From NCBI RefSeq assembly GCF_002954775.1, contig NZ_PJME01000038.1:1-64000 (forward strand): 64,000 nucleotides of DNA. Direction: 5' to 3'. The notes beneath the pieces were generated by a model, which searched no databases, was not told the origin of the DNA, and saw nothing but the letters and a program-made list of their open reading frames with translations. This stretch comes from Streptomyces geranii (lineage in GTDB: Bacteria > Actinomycetota > Actinomycetes > Streptomycetales > Streptomycetaceae). Positions within the stretch are counted from its first letter, which is position 1; each line of letters starts with the position of its first letter. The position numbers and the translations under genes were made by a program. Positions 32,264-41,653 of this stretch are shown in pieces.

Positions 32264-33031
32264 ATGAACCCCACCTACGACTTCACCGGCCAGGTCGCCT
32301 TCGTCACCGGGGCAGGCTCCGGCATGGGCCTGGCGACCGCCCGCGCCTTCGCCGAGTCCGGGGCCGCCGTCGCCCTCACCGACATCGACGAAGCCGCCGT
32401 AAACGCGGCCGTCAAGGAACTCACCGACTCCGGCCACCAGTCGCTGGCCCTCACCTGCGACGTCAGCGACGAGGACCAGGTCGCCGCCGCCGTCGACCGC
32501 ACCGTCGAGACCTTCGGCCGCCTCGACCTGGCCTACAACAACGCGGGCATCCAGATCCCGCCCAGCGACGCCGCCGAGGAGCCCGCTGAACGATTCGACC
32601 GCGTCAACGCCATCAACCTGCGCGGCGTGTGGGCCTGCATGAAGCACGAGCTGCGGCACATGCGGGCCCAGGGCAGCGGTGCCATCGTCAACTGCTCGTC
32701 CCTCGGCGGCCTGGTCGGCCTGCCGGGCCGCGCCTCCTACCACGCCTCCAAGCACGGAGTGATCGGCCTGACCACCAGCGCCGCCCTCGAATACGCCCCG
32801 CGCGGCATCCGTATCAACGCCGTCTGCCCCGGGACCATCAACACCCCGATGGTCAGCGACATGATCGCCAAGGGTGAGCTGGACCTGGCGGAGGCGGAGG
32901 CCAACCAGCCCATCAACCGCCTCGGCACCGCCGAGGAGATCGCCCAGGCCGTCCTGTGGCTGTGCAGCCCCGGAGCCGGTTTCGTCGTCGGCGTCGCCCT
33001 CCCCGTCGACGGCGGGTACGTCGCCCGATAA
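32264..33031 (+). CDS. SDR-family oxidoreductase (glucose-1-dehydrogenase-like)
   Basis: A 255-residue classical SDR: FVTGAGSGMGLATARAFAES (G-x3-G-x-G), NNAGIQIPPS, catalytic serine in NCSSLGGLVGLPGRASYHAS and YHASK for the Tyr-Lys pair, and the C-terminal CPGTINTPM and LPVDGGYVAR. It should be an active NAD(P)-dependent dehydrogenase. It begins 120 bp after the MFS gene and is probably the end of the dehydrogenase operon. The fragment of a cupin gene follows. Confidence 0.9.
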   Translation: MNPTYDFTGQVAFVTGAGSGMGLATARAFAESGAAVALTDIDEAAVNAAVKELTDSGHQSLALTCDVSDEDQVAAAVDRTVETFGRLDLAYNNAGIQIPPSDAAEEPAERFDRVNAINLRGVWACMKHELRHMRAQGSGAIVNCSSLGGLVGLPGRASYHASKHGVIGLTTSAALEYAPRGIRINAVCPGTINTPMVSDMIAKGELDLAEAEANQPINRLGTAEEIAQAVLWLCSPGAGFVVGVALPVDGGYVAR

Positions 33032-33059
33032 GGACGCCACGACGTCGGCATCGGGTCGG

Positions 33060-33243
33060 CGCGGTCACCCACTCATCGGGCACGGAGCACCGGCACGGCG
33101 CTGTACCCGACGCGTTCGTGGAGCACCTCGCCCTGTGGGACGGCAACGGCGACGGCAACACGGAGTCCAGCTGGGCCGAGCCGGTCACCGACGAGCAGTA
33201 CGAAGGCCCGCGAACCCTCCAGCTCCCGCGCGCCACCTCCTGA
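33060..33243 (+). pseudogene. C-terminal remnant of a cupin-domain gene
   Basis: The frame reads AFVEHLALWDGNGDGNTESS followed by WAEPVTDEQYEGPR and a stop. This is the usual C-terminal end of small cupin proteins of the mandelonitrile-lyase-like type (HLALWDG...EPVTDEQY). The upstream beta-barrel part is absent; the preceding sequence is the end of the SDR gene. It may be a deletion remnant. Confidence 0.5.
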
Positions 33244-33277
33244 TCACTCCCCTGACACACTGAGGACGATCCGCGCC

Positions 33278-35431
33278 ATGAAGACCCCCACCGACGCCGC
33301 AGCCGAAAGACTCATCCATCTCCGGGCAGCAGGCGTGAGTCTGATCCTCGACCTGCGGGGCAACGGCCTGCCCACCGTGCTCCACTGGGGCGCCGATCTC
33401 GGCGACCTCACGCGTCAGGACCTGTCACAGCTGGCCGACGCCGTCACCACGCCGAACATCGCGGGGTTCGATGACGTCGTACCCCGGGTCTCCTTGCTGC
33501 CCGAGCACGGCACCGGATGGCCCGGACAGCCAGGACTGACCGGGCATCGGCAGGGCGCCGACTGGTCACCCCTGTTCACGCCCGACTCGGTGGAGGCCGA
33601 CGGCCTCTCGGTACGGATCCGGGCCACCGACGCCACCGCTCGCCTCGGCCTCGTCCTGGAAGCCGGCCTCACTGCCTCGGGGCTGGTGCGGATGCGAGCC
33701 ACCGTACGCAACGACGACACGGTACGGCCGTACGCGCTCGACGGGTTGATGCTCGCCCTGCCGGTCCCCGCTGCCGCCACCGAACTGCTCGACCTCACCG
33801 GCCGCTGGTGTCGCGAACGCGCACCGCAGCGCCATCCGTTCAACGCCGGCACCTGGCTGCGCGAGACCCGCAGCGGGCGTACCGGCCCCGACGCCGCCCT
33901 GGTCCTGACGGCCGGCACACCGGGCTTCGGCTTCGGCCACGGGGAGGTGTGGGGCCTGCACATCGCCTGGAGCGGCAACCACCGGATCCTGGCCGAACGG
34001 CTACCCGCCGGCCGCCCGGCCCTCGCCGCCGGTGAACTGCTGCTTCCGGGCGAGGTGGTCCTCGGCCCCGGAGAGGAGTACACCGGCCCGTGGCTCTACG
34101 GCTCCCACAGCGACGGGGGCCTGGACGGACTGTCCTCCCGCTTCCACGAACACCTCCGCGCCCGCCCCGGCCACCCCCACCGCTCCCGCCCAGTAGTCCT
34201 CAACACCTGGGAAGCCGTCTACTTCGACCACGACCTCGACAAGCTCACCCATCTCGCCGACCTCGGCGCGCAGGTCGGCGTGGAACGCTTCGTCCTGGAC
34301 GACGGCTGGTTCCGCCACCGCCGCGACGACCGCGCCGGACTCGGTGACTGGTACGTCGACGAAACCGTCTGGCCCAACGGCCTGGGCCCACTGATCGACC
34401 GTGTCCGCGCGCTCGGAATGGAGTTCGGCCTGTGGGTCGAACCGGAGATGGTCAACCCCGACTCCGACCTGGCCCGCGCCCACCCCGAATGGATCCTGGC
34501 CACCGGTGGCCGCACCCCCGCCGACCGCCGCTTCCAGCAGGTCCTGGACCTCACCCACCCCGAGGCGTACGCGTACATCCTTCAGCGGCTCGACGCCCTG
34601 CTCACCGAGTACGACATCGCCTACCTCAAGTGGGACCACAACCGCGAACTCGTCGACGCCGGCCACTCGCCCGACGGCGAACCCGCCGTCCACCGCCAGA
34701 CCCTCGCGGTCTACGCCCTGCTCGACGAACTGCGCGCACGCCACCCGGGCCTGGAGATCGAATCCTGCTCCAGCGGCGGCGGACGCGTCGACCTCGCCGT
34801 CCTGGAGCGCACCGACCGCGTCTGGGCCAGCGACTGCAACGACGCCCTGGAACGCCAGTCGATCAACCGCTGGACCGGTCTGCTCCTGCCGCCCGAACTC
34901 GTCGGCTCCCACATCGGCACCGCCCGCTCCCACACCACCGGCCGCACCCACGACCTCGCCTTCCGGGCCGGCACCGCGCTCTTCGGCCACCTCGGCATCG
35001 AATGGGACCTGACCCGCGCCAGCGAGTCCGAACGAGCCGAACTCACCCGCTGGATCACCCTCCACAAGCAACTGCGCGGCCTGCTGCACACCGGCCGTGT
35101 CGTCCGCGTCGACCACGCCGACCCGGCCCTGTGGGCCCACGGCGTCATCTCCCAAGACCGGACCGAAGCCGTCTTCGCCCTCGCCTCCGTAGCCACCCCG
35201 GTCGCCGCTCACCCCGGCACACTGCGGCTGCCCGGCCTCGACCCGAACACCACCTACCACCTGCGCCCACTGCCCCCGGCCGACCACGCCCCCGGCATGG
35301 AACGCGGAACCCCCGCCTGGTGTACCAAGGACGGCATCGCCCTGCCCGGCAGCGTCCTGGAACGCGTCGGCATCCAGATCCCCACCCTCCACCCCGAACA
35401 GCTCATCCTGCTCCACCTCACAAGCCGCTGA
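33278..35431 (+). CDS. Alpha-galactosidase, GH36
   Basis: A 717-residue glycoside hydrolase of normal GH36 length. The N-terminal beta domain spans about residues 1-290. In the TIM barrel, NTWEAVYFDHDLDK and RFVLDDGWFRHRRDDRAGLG are substrate-binding loops, YLKWDHNRE carries the nucleophile D453, and RVWASDCNDALERQSINRW the acid/base D519. It hydrolyses alpha-1,6-galactosides such as melibiose or raffinose. It has no signal peptide, so it is intracellular. It stands alone, without sugar transporter genes, which is unusual for a catabolic gene. Confidence 0.92.
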   Translation: MKTPTDAAAERLIHLRAAGVSLILDLRGNGLPTVLHWGADLGDLTRQDLSQLADAVTTPNIAGFDDVVPRVSLLPEHGTGWPGQPGLTGHRQGADWSPLFTPDSVEADGLSVRIRATDATARLGLVLEAGLTASGLVRMRATVRNDDTVRPYALDGLMLALPVPAAATELLDLTGRWCRERAPQRHPFNAGTWLRETRSGRTGPDAALVLTAGTPGFGFGHGEVWGLHIAWSGNHRILAERLPAGRPALAAGELLLPGEVVLGPGEEYTGPWLYGSHSDGGLDGLSSRFHEHLRARPGHPHRSRPVVLNTWEAVYFDHDLDKLTHLADLGAQVGVERFVLDDGWFRHRRDDRAGLGDWYVDETVWPNGLGPLIDRVRALGMEFGLWVEPEMVNPDSDLARAHPEWILATGGRTPADRRFQQVLDLTHPEAYAYILQRLDALLTEYDIAYLKWDHNRELVDAGHSPDGEPAVHRQTLAVYALLDELRARHPGLEIESCSSGGGRVDLAVLERTDRVWASDCNDALERQSINRWTGLLLPPELVGSHIGTARSHTTGRTHDLAFRAGTALFGHLGIEWDLTRASESERAELTRWITLHKQLRGLLHTGRVVRVDHADPALWAHGVISQDRTEAVFALASVATPVAAHPGTLRLPGLDPNTTYHLRPLPPADHAPGMERGTPAWCTKDGIALPGSVLERVGIQIPTLHPEQLILLHLTSR

Positions 35432-35658
35432 GCCTCCGCCGCTCAGCTCGTAGCCTGCGGACTGCCCGCCGCTGAGCACCCAACTGGAATCATGCCTAGG
35501 GGACCGCGATGGGTGAATCAGGGTGCGTCCGGTTCCAGATCTGGCCTCGGCCTTGCCGTAGCGGGTGGTATCCGTGGGGTGGCGAAGCGCAGGTCGCCGC
35601 TGTACCGGCGCAGCCGGCTACGGGACGGACGACGGGCAAGTCCGCCAGGACTTCAGAG
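35432..35658. other. Gap after the alpha-galactosidase
   Basis: I see no gene. The sequence leads into transposase debris on the minus strand. Confidence 0.3.
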
Positions 35659-36025
35659 TCAAGCCAATAGGTCCCAGCCGTGGCGGCTTTGCTCGTTCGG
35701 CGATGACCCGACGGATGCAGCGCTCCAGAGCAAGCGCCGGTACCTGTCGTGGTCGTAGCCACGGTCTGCGAGGAGCGTGTCGGGGCGGCGTCTGAGGCTG
35801 CCGACGACGCCGGCCACAGCCGGAACCTTGTCGAGCAGGGGCAGCATGTACGTGACGTCGTTGCGGTTGGTCATGCTCGAGCCGAAGCACCCGCGGTCGG
35901 CCCTCCGTCGGCTTCGGTGCTGGCTCGGGCAGCAACGGCTCTATCGGCAACCACAGTTCGTCCGAGACGACCCAGGGACGCGACTCCTTCTTTCCCACGG
36001 GCAGCCGTGACGGCGGTCGCGCCAT
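35659..36025 (-). pseudogene. IS5-family transposase remnant with internal deletion
   Basis: From an ATG at 36025 the minus strand reads MARPPSRLPVGKKE and then WVVSDELWLPIEPLLPEPAP, the N-terminal end of an IS5-type transposase. It then jumps frame to LLADRGYDHDRYRRLLW, the DDE-region segment of the same family. Most of the middle is missing and the C-terminal part is absent. It cannot be active and marks an old insertion next to the TetR gene. Confidence 0.75.
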
Positions 36026-36125
36026 CGGCCGACCCGAGGCGTACGGCGTCCGGTGCCGTGTGGTGATCATCAGCCCGGGCCTGAAGACGGGGGTCGGCTC
36101 GTACGAGCGTGGGTTGCCAGCGTCT

Positions 36126-36716
36126 TCATCCGCGGTTGTCGGCCGCCGGGTGGTCTGCGCGTAGACGGCTGAGGAAGTTGGCTGTGGAACGGTGGCAATG
36201 CTCCATGTCCAGCTCGGGATAGGTCAGGGCGGTCTGGAGGAGCCCCTGGATGGTGGACGCGGCGGTGAGGCCCGTGTCACGGTCACCGATGCAGGATGCC
36301 AACAGTTCACCCAGTTCCTCGTGGAAGCGGTGGAACGTGGGCCGCAGGGCGCTGTCGTAGGCCGCGGCGGTCACCATCTCCTGCATCGCAATCGTCGCCG
36401 CGCGGTGCTCGGTCAGCAGCGCCACCACGAGGTCCGCCGCGAACTGGGCAAACGACTCGGGAGCGCTCTCGCTCTGTACGCCGACCTGGGCCACCTGGGA
36501 TGCGACGGTTCGCTGCGCGTGCTCGAACATCGCCGTGCGAAGGTCGTCGATGGACGAGAAGTGATAGCTCACCGACGCCAGGGACACCTGGGCGCGCGCC
36601 GCCACGGCCCGGTGGGTCAGCGCCGCCGCCCCCGCGTCGGCGACAAGTTCGATCGCGGTGTCCAGCAGCAGGGCGCGTCGAGCCGTACCACGCGCCGTCA
36701 GTCGTTCCTCACGCAC
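36126..36716 (-). CDS. TetR-family regulator
   Basis: A 196-residue protein. The N-terminal helix-turn-helix contains LLDTAIELVADAGAAALTHR followed by AVAARAQVSLASVSYHFSSI and DDLRTAMF, typical TetR. The C-terminal ligand domain is helical (FAQFAADLVVALLTEHRAAT). The GTG at 36716 with GAGGAG upstream was chosen over an extension to 36815. Its target is not clear: the nearest gene on the same strand lies 490 bp upstream, and no palindrome stands out in the gap. Confidence 0.8.
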   Translation of the reverse strand: MREERLTARGTARRALLLDTAIELVADAGAAALTHRAVAARAQVSLASVSYHFSSIDDLRTAMFEHAQRTVASQVAQVGVQSESAPESFAQFAADLVVALLTEHRAATIAMQEMVTAAAYDSALRPTFHRFHEELGELLASCIGDRDTGLTAASTIQGLLQTALTYPELDMEHCHRSTANFLSRLRADHPAADNRG

Positions 36717-37202
36717 CCTGTGCTCCTCGCCTGTGCTTCTGCTGGACCAACGTATCGGAGGCAGGCGGGCCCGTTTCGTGCAGCCCGAGGGGCCGGGCAA
36801 GGACCGACAAGGCATGTCTGCGGGAGAGGTCGTGTTCCGTCAGGGGATGCCGTCCCGCAGCCGCGCGAAGATCTTGCCGCCCTTGCCCACGCCGGTTACC
36901 CATTGCCGTCCGTGGAGGAGGTGCTGGGTTGGACGCGGAACTGGGCGAGTCCTCACGCCGAGCCTATGGTTCCGATCTCGTCGGATCTTGCGGCGGCCGG
37001 TGCGTCATTCATCGCGAAGAGCGCCGAGAGGCTGATGCCCACCCGGTGAGCCCCATCTGTTAAGCCCACCGCCTCCACGACGTCCATGGTGAAGTGGAGA
37101 CGGCCGTCGACACAGGCAGCTCCGCAGTGGTCCGTGCGGTCGTCGACCTGGGCGTCGGCAGTGAACGCGTTCGCGTGCACTGCCGACAGGGCCCCCGATT
37201 CC
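36717..37202. other. Gap between the TetR gene and the quinone-oxidoreductase-like gene
   Basis: No convincing gene. Several frames remain open but none shows domain or compositional signal. It may contain the TetR promoter and decayed coding DNA. Confidence 0.35.
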
Positions 37203-38183
37203 TTACACGATCAGGAGCGTCTTACCGATCGTGCTCCTGGATTCCATGGCGGCATGGGCGTCGGCCGCACGCTCCAGCGGGAATGTCTGTCCGATCACCG
37301 GCCGCAGTCGGCCGGCGGCGGCCTCCTTGAGTGCGGTGGCCGCCAGCGCGTGCTGGTTCCCGAGCGCCCCCATCAGCTGCTGCAAGCCGATGACGGTGAC
37401 GCCCCGGGCAGCGAGCGCCCTGGTGTCGGTGAACACACCTCCGGCCGCGCCGGTCAGTACGAATCGCCCCCCGGCATCAACCATCGAGGCCGCCGCCGTG
37501 CCGGTCTCGCCACCCACGCAGTCGAACACCACGTCGACGCCGGCGCCGCCAGTCAGCGTGCGCACCCGCTCGGTCCAGTCGGGCCGTGCGTAGGTCACCG
37601 CCTGCGCGCCCGCGTCCCGCACGGCCTGCAGCTTGGCCTCGCTGCCCACGGCACCGATCACCTTCGCGCCGGCGTTGAGAGCGAGTTGCACCAACAGGCC
37701 GCCCAGGCCGCCGGCCGCCGCCTCGACCAGTACCCACTCGTCCGGCTTCGGAGCGCCCAGCCCGGACATGGCCAGCGCGGCCGAGCCGTCGGTGAGCAGC
37801 GCCACCGCATCGGCGGTGGACAGCTCCGCCGGGATCGGGATCGTTCGGTGAGCGGCGACCACCGCCTTCTCCGCGTAGCCCCCGGTGCCGTTGGTGTGGC
37901 CGATCACTCGTCGGCCGAGCAGGCCCGGGTCGGTGCGCGGGCCGACCGCGGTGATCACGCCACCGATGCCGGTGCCGGGCACGTAGGGCGGGGTGGGCGA
38001 CTGCATGGGGAGGGGAGGGCGTCCGGCCCGGATCTGGGTTTCGATGAACACCACGTTCACAGCTTCGACGTCGATCAAGACCTGTCCCTGGCCGGGCTTC
38101 GGATCAGGGGCCTCACCGGCCACCAGTACCGACGGATCTCCGAATTCGGTCAACCAGATGGTTCGCATCGGCGGTCGGGGCAC
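37203..38183 (-). CDS. Zinc-binding-dehydrogenase / quinone oxidoreductase family protein
   Basis: A 326-residue medium-chain reductase without zinc-ligand cysteines: IWLTEFGDPSVLVAGEAPDP, then VNVVFIETQIRAGRPPLPM, PYVPGTGIGGVITAVGPRTD, and the cofactor site VLVEAAAGGLGGLLVQLALN. This matches NADPH-dependent quinone reductases and crotonyl-type reductases. The GTG at 38183 has GAGGA 6 bp upstream; the ATG at 38168 is an alternative. An alpha/beta hydrolase remnant lies just upstream on the same strand. Confidence 0.85.
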   Translation of the reverse strand: MPRPPMRTIWLTEFGDPSVLVAGEAPDPKPGQGQVLIDVEAVNVVFIETQIRAGRPPLPMQSPTPPYVPGTGIGGVITAVGPRTDPGLLGRRVIGHTNGTGGYAEKAVVAAHRTIPIPAELSTADAVALLTDGSAALAMSGLGAPKPDEWVLVEAAAGGLGGLLVQLALNAGAKVIGAVGSEAKLQAVRDAGAQAVTYARPDWTERVRTLTGGAGVDVVFDCVGGETGTAAASMVDAGGRFVLTGAAGGVFTDTRALAARGVTVIGLQQLMGALGNQHALAATALKEAAAGRLRPVIGQTFPLERAADAHAAMESRSTIGKTLLIV

Positions 38184-38217
38184 GGTGTCCTCGCGGGTCC
38201 GTTGCCCCGTCCTCCTT

Positions 38218-38647
38218 TCATATTCGTGTGGGTGTGGGTGTTGTGCGGCCGGCGGACGACATTGCCTCGTCGGCCCCATCGGGCATGTCATCGCTGCGCA
38301 GACGTTCCGGATACGGGGCGGTCGTCCACCAGGCGTCGGCACCACCCCAGTCGTCCCCGACGAGGTCGAAGCTGTCCCGCCCGAGCCCGTCGGCTATGGC
38401 CAACACATTCGCCACCAGCTCGCTCACCCCGTAGGCGGAGGGCTCCTGCGGCCCCACCCCGGCGGAGTAGCCCCGCAGGTCAGGTAGGACGGCACGAAGG
38501 CCCCGCTTGCCAAGCGCGGCGACCTGGCAGCCCAGGAGATGGCCGTCTCCGGGAACTCGTCCAGCAGAAGGAGCGGCCGGCCGCAGGACCCGCGGCGATC
38601 GCATCGAAACTGCCCAAGGAGGCGGGGATGGTCAGAGGTCGGGGCAT
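38218..38647 (-). pseudogene. Alpha/beta hydrolase (epoxide-hydrolase-like), frameshifted and truncated
   Basis: From an ATG at 38647 the minus strand reads MPRPLTIPASLGSFDAIAAG. The reading frame then shifts to RPLLLLDEFPETAISWA, and shifts again to VAALGKRGLRAVLPDLRGYS and FDLVGDDWGGADAWW. Together these trace the first half of an alpha/beta hydrolase up to just past the nucleophile elbow, whose motif has G-D-D-W-G-G. The C-terminal half with the histidine is missing. Two frameshifts and a truncation make it nonfunctional unless the sequence contains errors. Confidence 0.7.
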
Positions 38648-38969
38648 CGCGCGCCTTTCGGGCCAGGAGAGCGCCAGTCGATCGAGTACGGCGTACCGGA
38701 TACATTCGTATCAGATACATTCGTACTCGGTCCAGCACCCCGAACAACACGGACCCAACCAGGCCGACACGGACCACAGGAGGTACACCGTCGAGCCACT
38801 CCGGGAAGCAGATCTCCAGGGCCGACCACGACGGATCGGCCCCAGCACCCTCACGTCTTTACGGGACTGCGCACCCCGTCCCCGAGAGCGGAACACGTGC
38901 GGAGGCGTTATCGGCGATGCAGTGACCAGCCGAGGGGATGACGGCGTCATCACCGTGACACGACCTTCG
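38648..38969. promoter_or_regulatory. Gap with a tandem operator-like repeat at 38699-38727
   Basis: GATACATTCGTATC (38699-38712) is a dyad of GATAC and GTATC arms. It is followed at once by a second copy, AGATACATTCGTACT (38713-38727). Tandem sites of this form are typical TetR-type operators and would have controlled the hydrolase remnant to the left. The rest of the gap shows no gene. Confidence 0.45.
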
Positions 38970-39330
38970 TCAAGCGTCTTTGACGGCGCTGCCCTCACTG
39001 ACGACCGTCCATCGGTGGCTTCCCGAGCCCACCTCCACCAATTCCCCGCTCGGCAGCAGCACCTCGGCACCCGTGTTGGGCGGCCACACTCGCGTACAGG
39101 GAGAAGACGCCACCGTCGAGGGTCCACCGAACGGCCGCCCCGCCGTAAGGCGTCCGCAGGCGCGCGTCGCCCCGGCGGATTCCTCCCCCGGGGCGGGGAG
39201 CGATGCACAGTCTGCGATAGCCGGGCTCGGCCGGGGCGAGTCCCGCGACGGTCCGGTGCAGCCAGTCCGCCACGGCACCCAGCGCGTAGTGGTTGAACGA
39301 CGTCATCTCGCCGGGGTCACTCCAGACAGG
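38970..39330 (-). pseudogene. C-terminal remnant of an alpha-L-rhamnosidase (GH78)
   Basis: The minus strand reads MTSFNHYALGAVADWLHRTV, then AGLAPAEPGYRRLCIAPRPG and TPYGGAAVRWTLDGGVFSLY. After a frameshift it continues PPNTGAEVLLPSGELVEVGS and ends. This is the conserved C-terminal end of GH78 rhamnosidases (catalytic-barrel end and beta-sandwich). The catalytic centre is absent. A dead fragment next to the OLD-family gene. Confidence 0.7.
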
Positions 39331-39459
39331 AACGGACACGCCACCGCGTCCGGCGTTGGGCGAAGAGGAACAGGGTCGAGCCGCCAAGTCGACACCCTTC
39401 CACAGCGTCTGGTCTGTAGTCGGCCTGGAACCGCGAGCCCACGTAAGGGAGCCTGCTGG

Positions 39460-41373
39460 CTACCGCCGCCCGGTCAGCGAACGGACGTTCTCCAGCAAGG
39501 CGTGCAGCAAGAACGGGGGCTCCGTAGCGGCCGTTCGGGTCGCCTCCAGATATGTCGCCGCGTTCTTCCCGTCGACACCTTCGCCGGCACGGACGAGTTC
39601 CCGCCTGCGCTCCTCCCAGGTCGGCCAGTGCTCGTTGAGGTGGGTCTCCAGGGTGTCCTCGAATACGGTGTAGCGGCCGGTCGAGCCGTCGGCGGGCTGG
39701 GGATCGGGCGTCGCACCCAGGTACCGGAGAAGATTCGCGTTCTTGGTGCGGTTGTTCCGCGCCTGGCGCTCGAACTCCTGCTCCTTGTCCTGCGGCTGCT
39801 GCGGGATGAGATGTTGCACCGACTCCCGCTTGCGCTCCTCCATACCGGCGTCGCCGTCGAACACGACGTAGCAGGGCACGCCCAGGGCGCTGAAGAGTGC
39901 GTCAGAGATCATGAGGTTGTCCTTGCCGTGGACCTCGATGACGCTGATGCCCTCCGCGCCCAGGTTGATCCCTGACCGGTCCGCGCAACCGGTGATCACT
40001 CCCTCGTCCCCGCGCCCCTCGACCAGCACCACGGCATGGGCGAAGAAGCCCTCTGCCAGCGCACCGCTCAGCGTGCCCTCGGTCCTGCTCCTGATCACCT
40101 TCTTGTCGACGAGCCCGTCCAAGGCCCCGCACAGGTCCTCCTCCGTGGCCTGCCACACTTCGGTGACGGGGTGCCCCTCGCCGGCAGCGCGGCCCAGGCG
40201 CCGAATCTGGTGATACCCCTTCGGATCGATGAAGACCGGGTTGTGAGTGGCGTACATGACCTGAGTACGCGCCTGCGGCGAGGTGGCGACCAGCTCGCGG
40301 AGCGCCTTCGCGAAGGTCCGCGCCTGGGGAGGGTGCTGGAAAAGCTCGGGCTCCTCGATGGCCAGGCACAGCGTCCGCATGCCGTCGGCAGAGCGCCTGC
40401 GGTCGGCGAGGTACTTCAGCGCCGCGATGATCAGGGCGCGCTGGAAGCCGTGCCCTTGCCGGTGCACCGAGGTATGGGCAGCCCCGTCCCGGATGCTCAC
40501 CTGGAAGGTTGTTCGGGCGGGCCTCGGAGCCTGTACCGTGGGGGTCACGACCACCTCGCGTCCAGTGGTGAACTTGGCGACCTCCGCCGACAGCGCGGCC
40601 GACACTTCGTCCAGCACGGGGCCGTACACCTTGCTGTGCACTTCCTGCCGGGCCAGATGAGCGTTCTCCTCGATCTCGCCGAGTTGCTCGTTGGCCTGTG
40701 AGCGGTCCACGGCATGGTCGAGGATGCGGCCGAGCGCGGTCGCCTTCTGATCGTCGGCCTCCTCGTACGCCCGCAGATCAGCGGAGACGAACACGAAGTC
40801 GATCAGCTGGGCGAGCCTGCTCTGCCCGGCGAAGCCGAAGAAGTGCGTGTCCTCGACCTCGGCCTCGGTGAGACGGTCGCGATTGGCCAACTCCCACGTG
40901 CGCATCGCCTCCAGAACCTTGTCCTTGGTCCCGGCGGTCGACAGCCCCAGGCTCGTGTCGCTCTCCCTCAACTGGTCATAGGCACGGCGCAGTTCCATGG
41001 CCTTCTCGTTCTTGCGCACCTCCTCGAACGGCCCGTACGCGAGCGCCTTGCCCGTGATCTTGTCCTCGCCGTTCTGCCAGGTACGCCAGATACTCACGCT
41101 CGCGACGCCGTCGGGCGCGTACCGCCCGAGGTTCTGGCGATCGTGATCGGTGAGTCCGTCGAACTCCACCTCCACGGAGATACGGCCGCCCTCGTGGATG
41201 TCGTCGTCGCTGAGGGCGACACCCTTCTCGCCGTTGAAGAACCAGTCGAGCGCACGCAGCACGGTGGACTTGCCGACCCCGGTCGGTCCGATGAAGGAGG
41301 TGATGTCTTCGAAGGACACGTCCACCTTGTGCAGACAACAGAAGTTCTCGATGCGAACGCGCTTGATCTTCAT
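39460..41373 (-). CDS. OLD-family ATP-dependent nuclease (ATPase plus TOPRIM)
   Basis: A 637-residue protein. The ABC-type ATPase has Walker A GPTGVGKST (29-37), Walker B LCLAIEEPELFQHP (335-348) and a THNP switch (376-379). The C-terminal TOPRIM has VVLVEGRGDEGVI (E452) and YVVFDGDAG (D506, D508), the metal sites for DNA cleavage. OLD proteins act in phage exclusion and, as GajA, in Gabija defence. No GajB-type helicase is adjacent, so it is probably a stand-alone (class 1) OLD nuclease. The ATG at 41373 follows AGGAC. It is divergent from the HNH restriction gene with 280 bp between them. Confidence 0.88.
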   Translation of the reverse strand: MKIKRVRIENFCCLHKVDVSFEDITSFIGPTGVGKSTVLRALDWFFNGEKGVALSDDDIHEGGRISVEVEFDGLTDHDRQNLGRYAPDGVASVSIWRTWQNGEDKITGKALAYGPFEEVRKNEKAMELRRAYDQLRESDTSLGLSTAGTKDKVLEAMRTWELANRDRLTEAEVEDTHFFGFAGQSRLAQLIDFVFVSADLRAYEEADDQKATALGRILDHAVDRSQANEQLGEIEENAHLARQEVHSKVYGPVLDEVSAALSAEVAKFTTGREVVVTPTVQAPRPARTTFQVSIRDGAAHTSVHRQGHGFQRALIIAALKYLADRRRSADGMRTLCLAIEEPELFQHPPQARTFAKALRELVATSPQARTQVMYATHNPVFIDPKGYHQIRRLGRAAGEGHPVTEVWQATEEDLCGALDGLVDKKVIRSRTEGTLSGALAEGFFAHAVVLVEGRGDEGVITGCADRSGINLGAEGISVIEVHGKDNLMISDALFSALGVPCYVVFDGDAGMEERKRESVQHLIPQQPQDKEQEFERQARNNRTKNANLLRYLGATPDPQPADGSTGRYTVFEDTLETHLNEHWPTWEERRRELVRAGEGVDGKNAATYLEATRTAATEPPFLLHALLENVRSLTGRR

Positions 41374-41653
41374 CGTCGTCCTATGCGCTTGGGGCAGGCG
41401 GGGCATTTGAGTGCCCACGTGACGATCGTGACGCTAGCGGCGTGGCTGACAGCCCATCAGCCGATTTCCCCTGATAGGTGATTCCTCAGAATCGAGCGTC
41501 GTTTCTGCCATGACGTTCCGCGACGATCATCGATATCCATAAGGAGTGCACCGGCTTGGCCTCCTCCCCTGCCTCTTCCTCGGCCCAGCCTCCAGCGACA
41601 CTCGATCGGGACTCCGACGCACTCAACTCAAAACCTCACTACGATCACCGGCC

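Noticed and set aside
37086..39296. A 736-codon plus-strand open frame
   Set aside because: It lies antisense to the quinone-oxidoreductase-like gene and to two pseudogenes whose homology is clear on the minus strand. Its composition is typical of a GC shadow.
39460..41373. Gabija defence system (GajA)
   Set aside because: The OLD-type architecture fits, but Gabija needs the UvrD-like GajB beside it. The neighbours are a rhamnosidase remnant and a divergent HNH gene.
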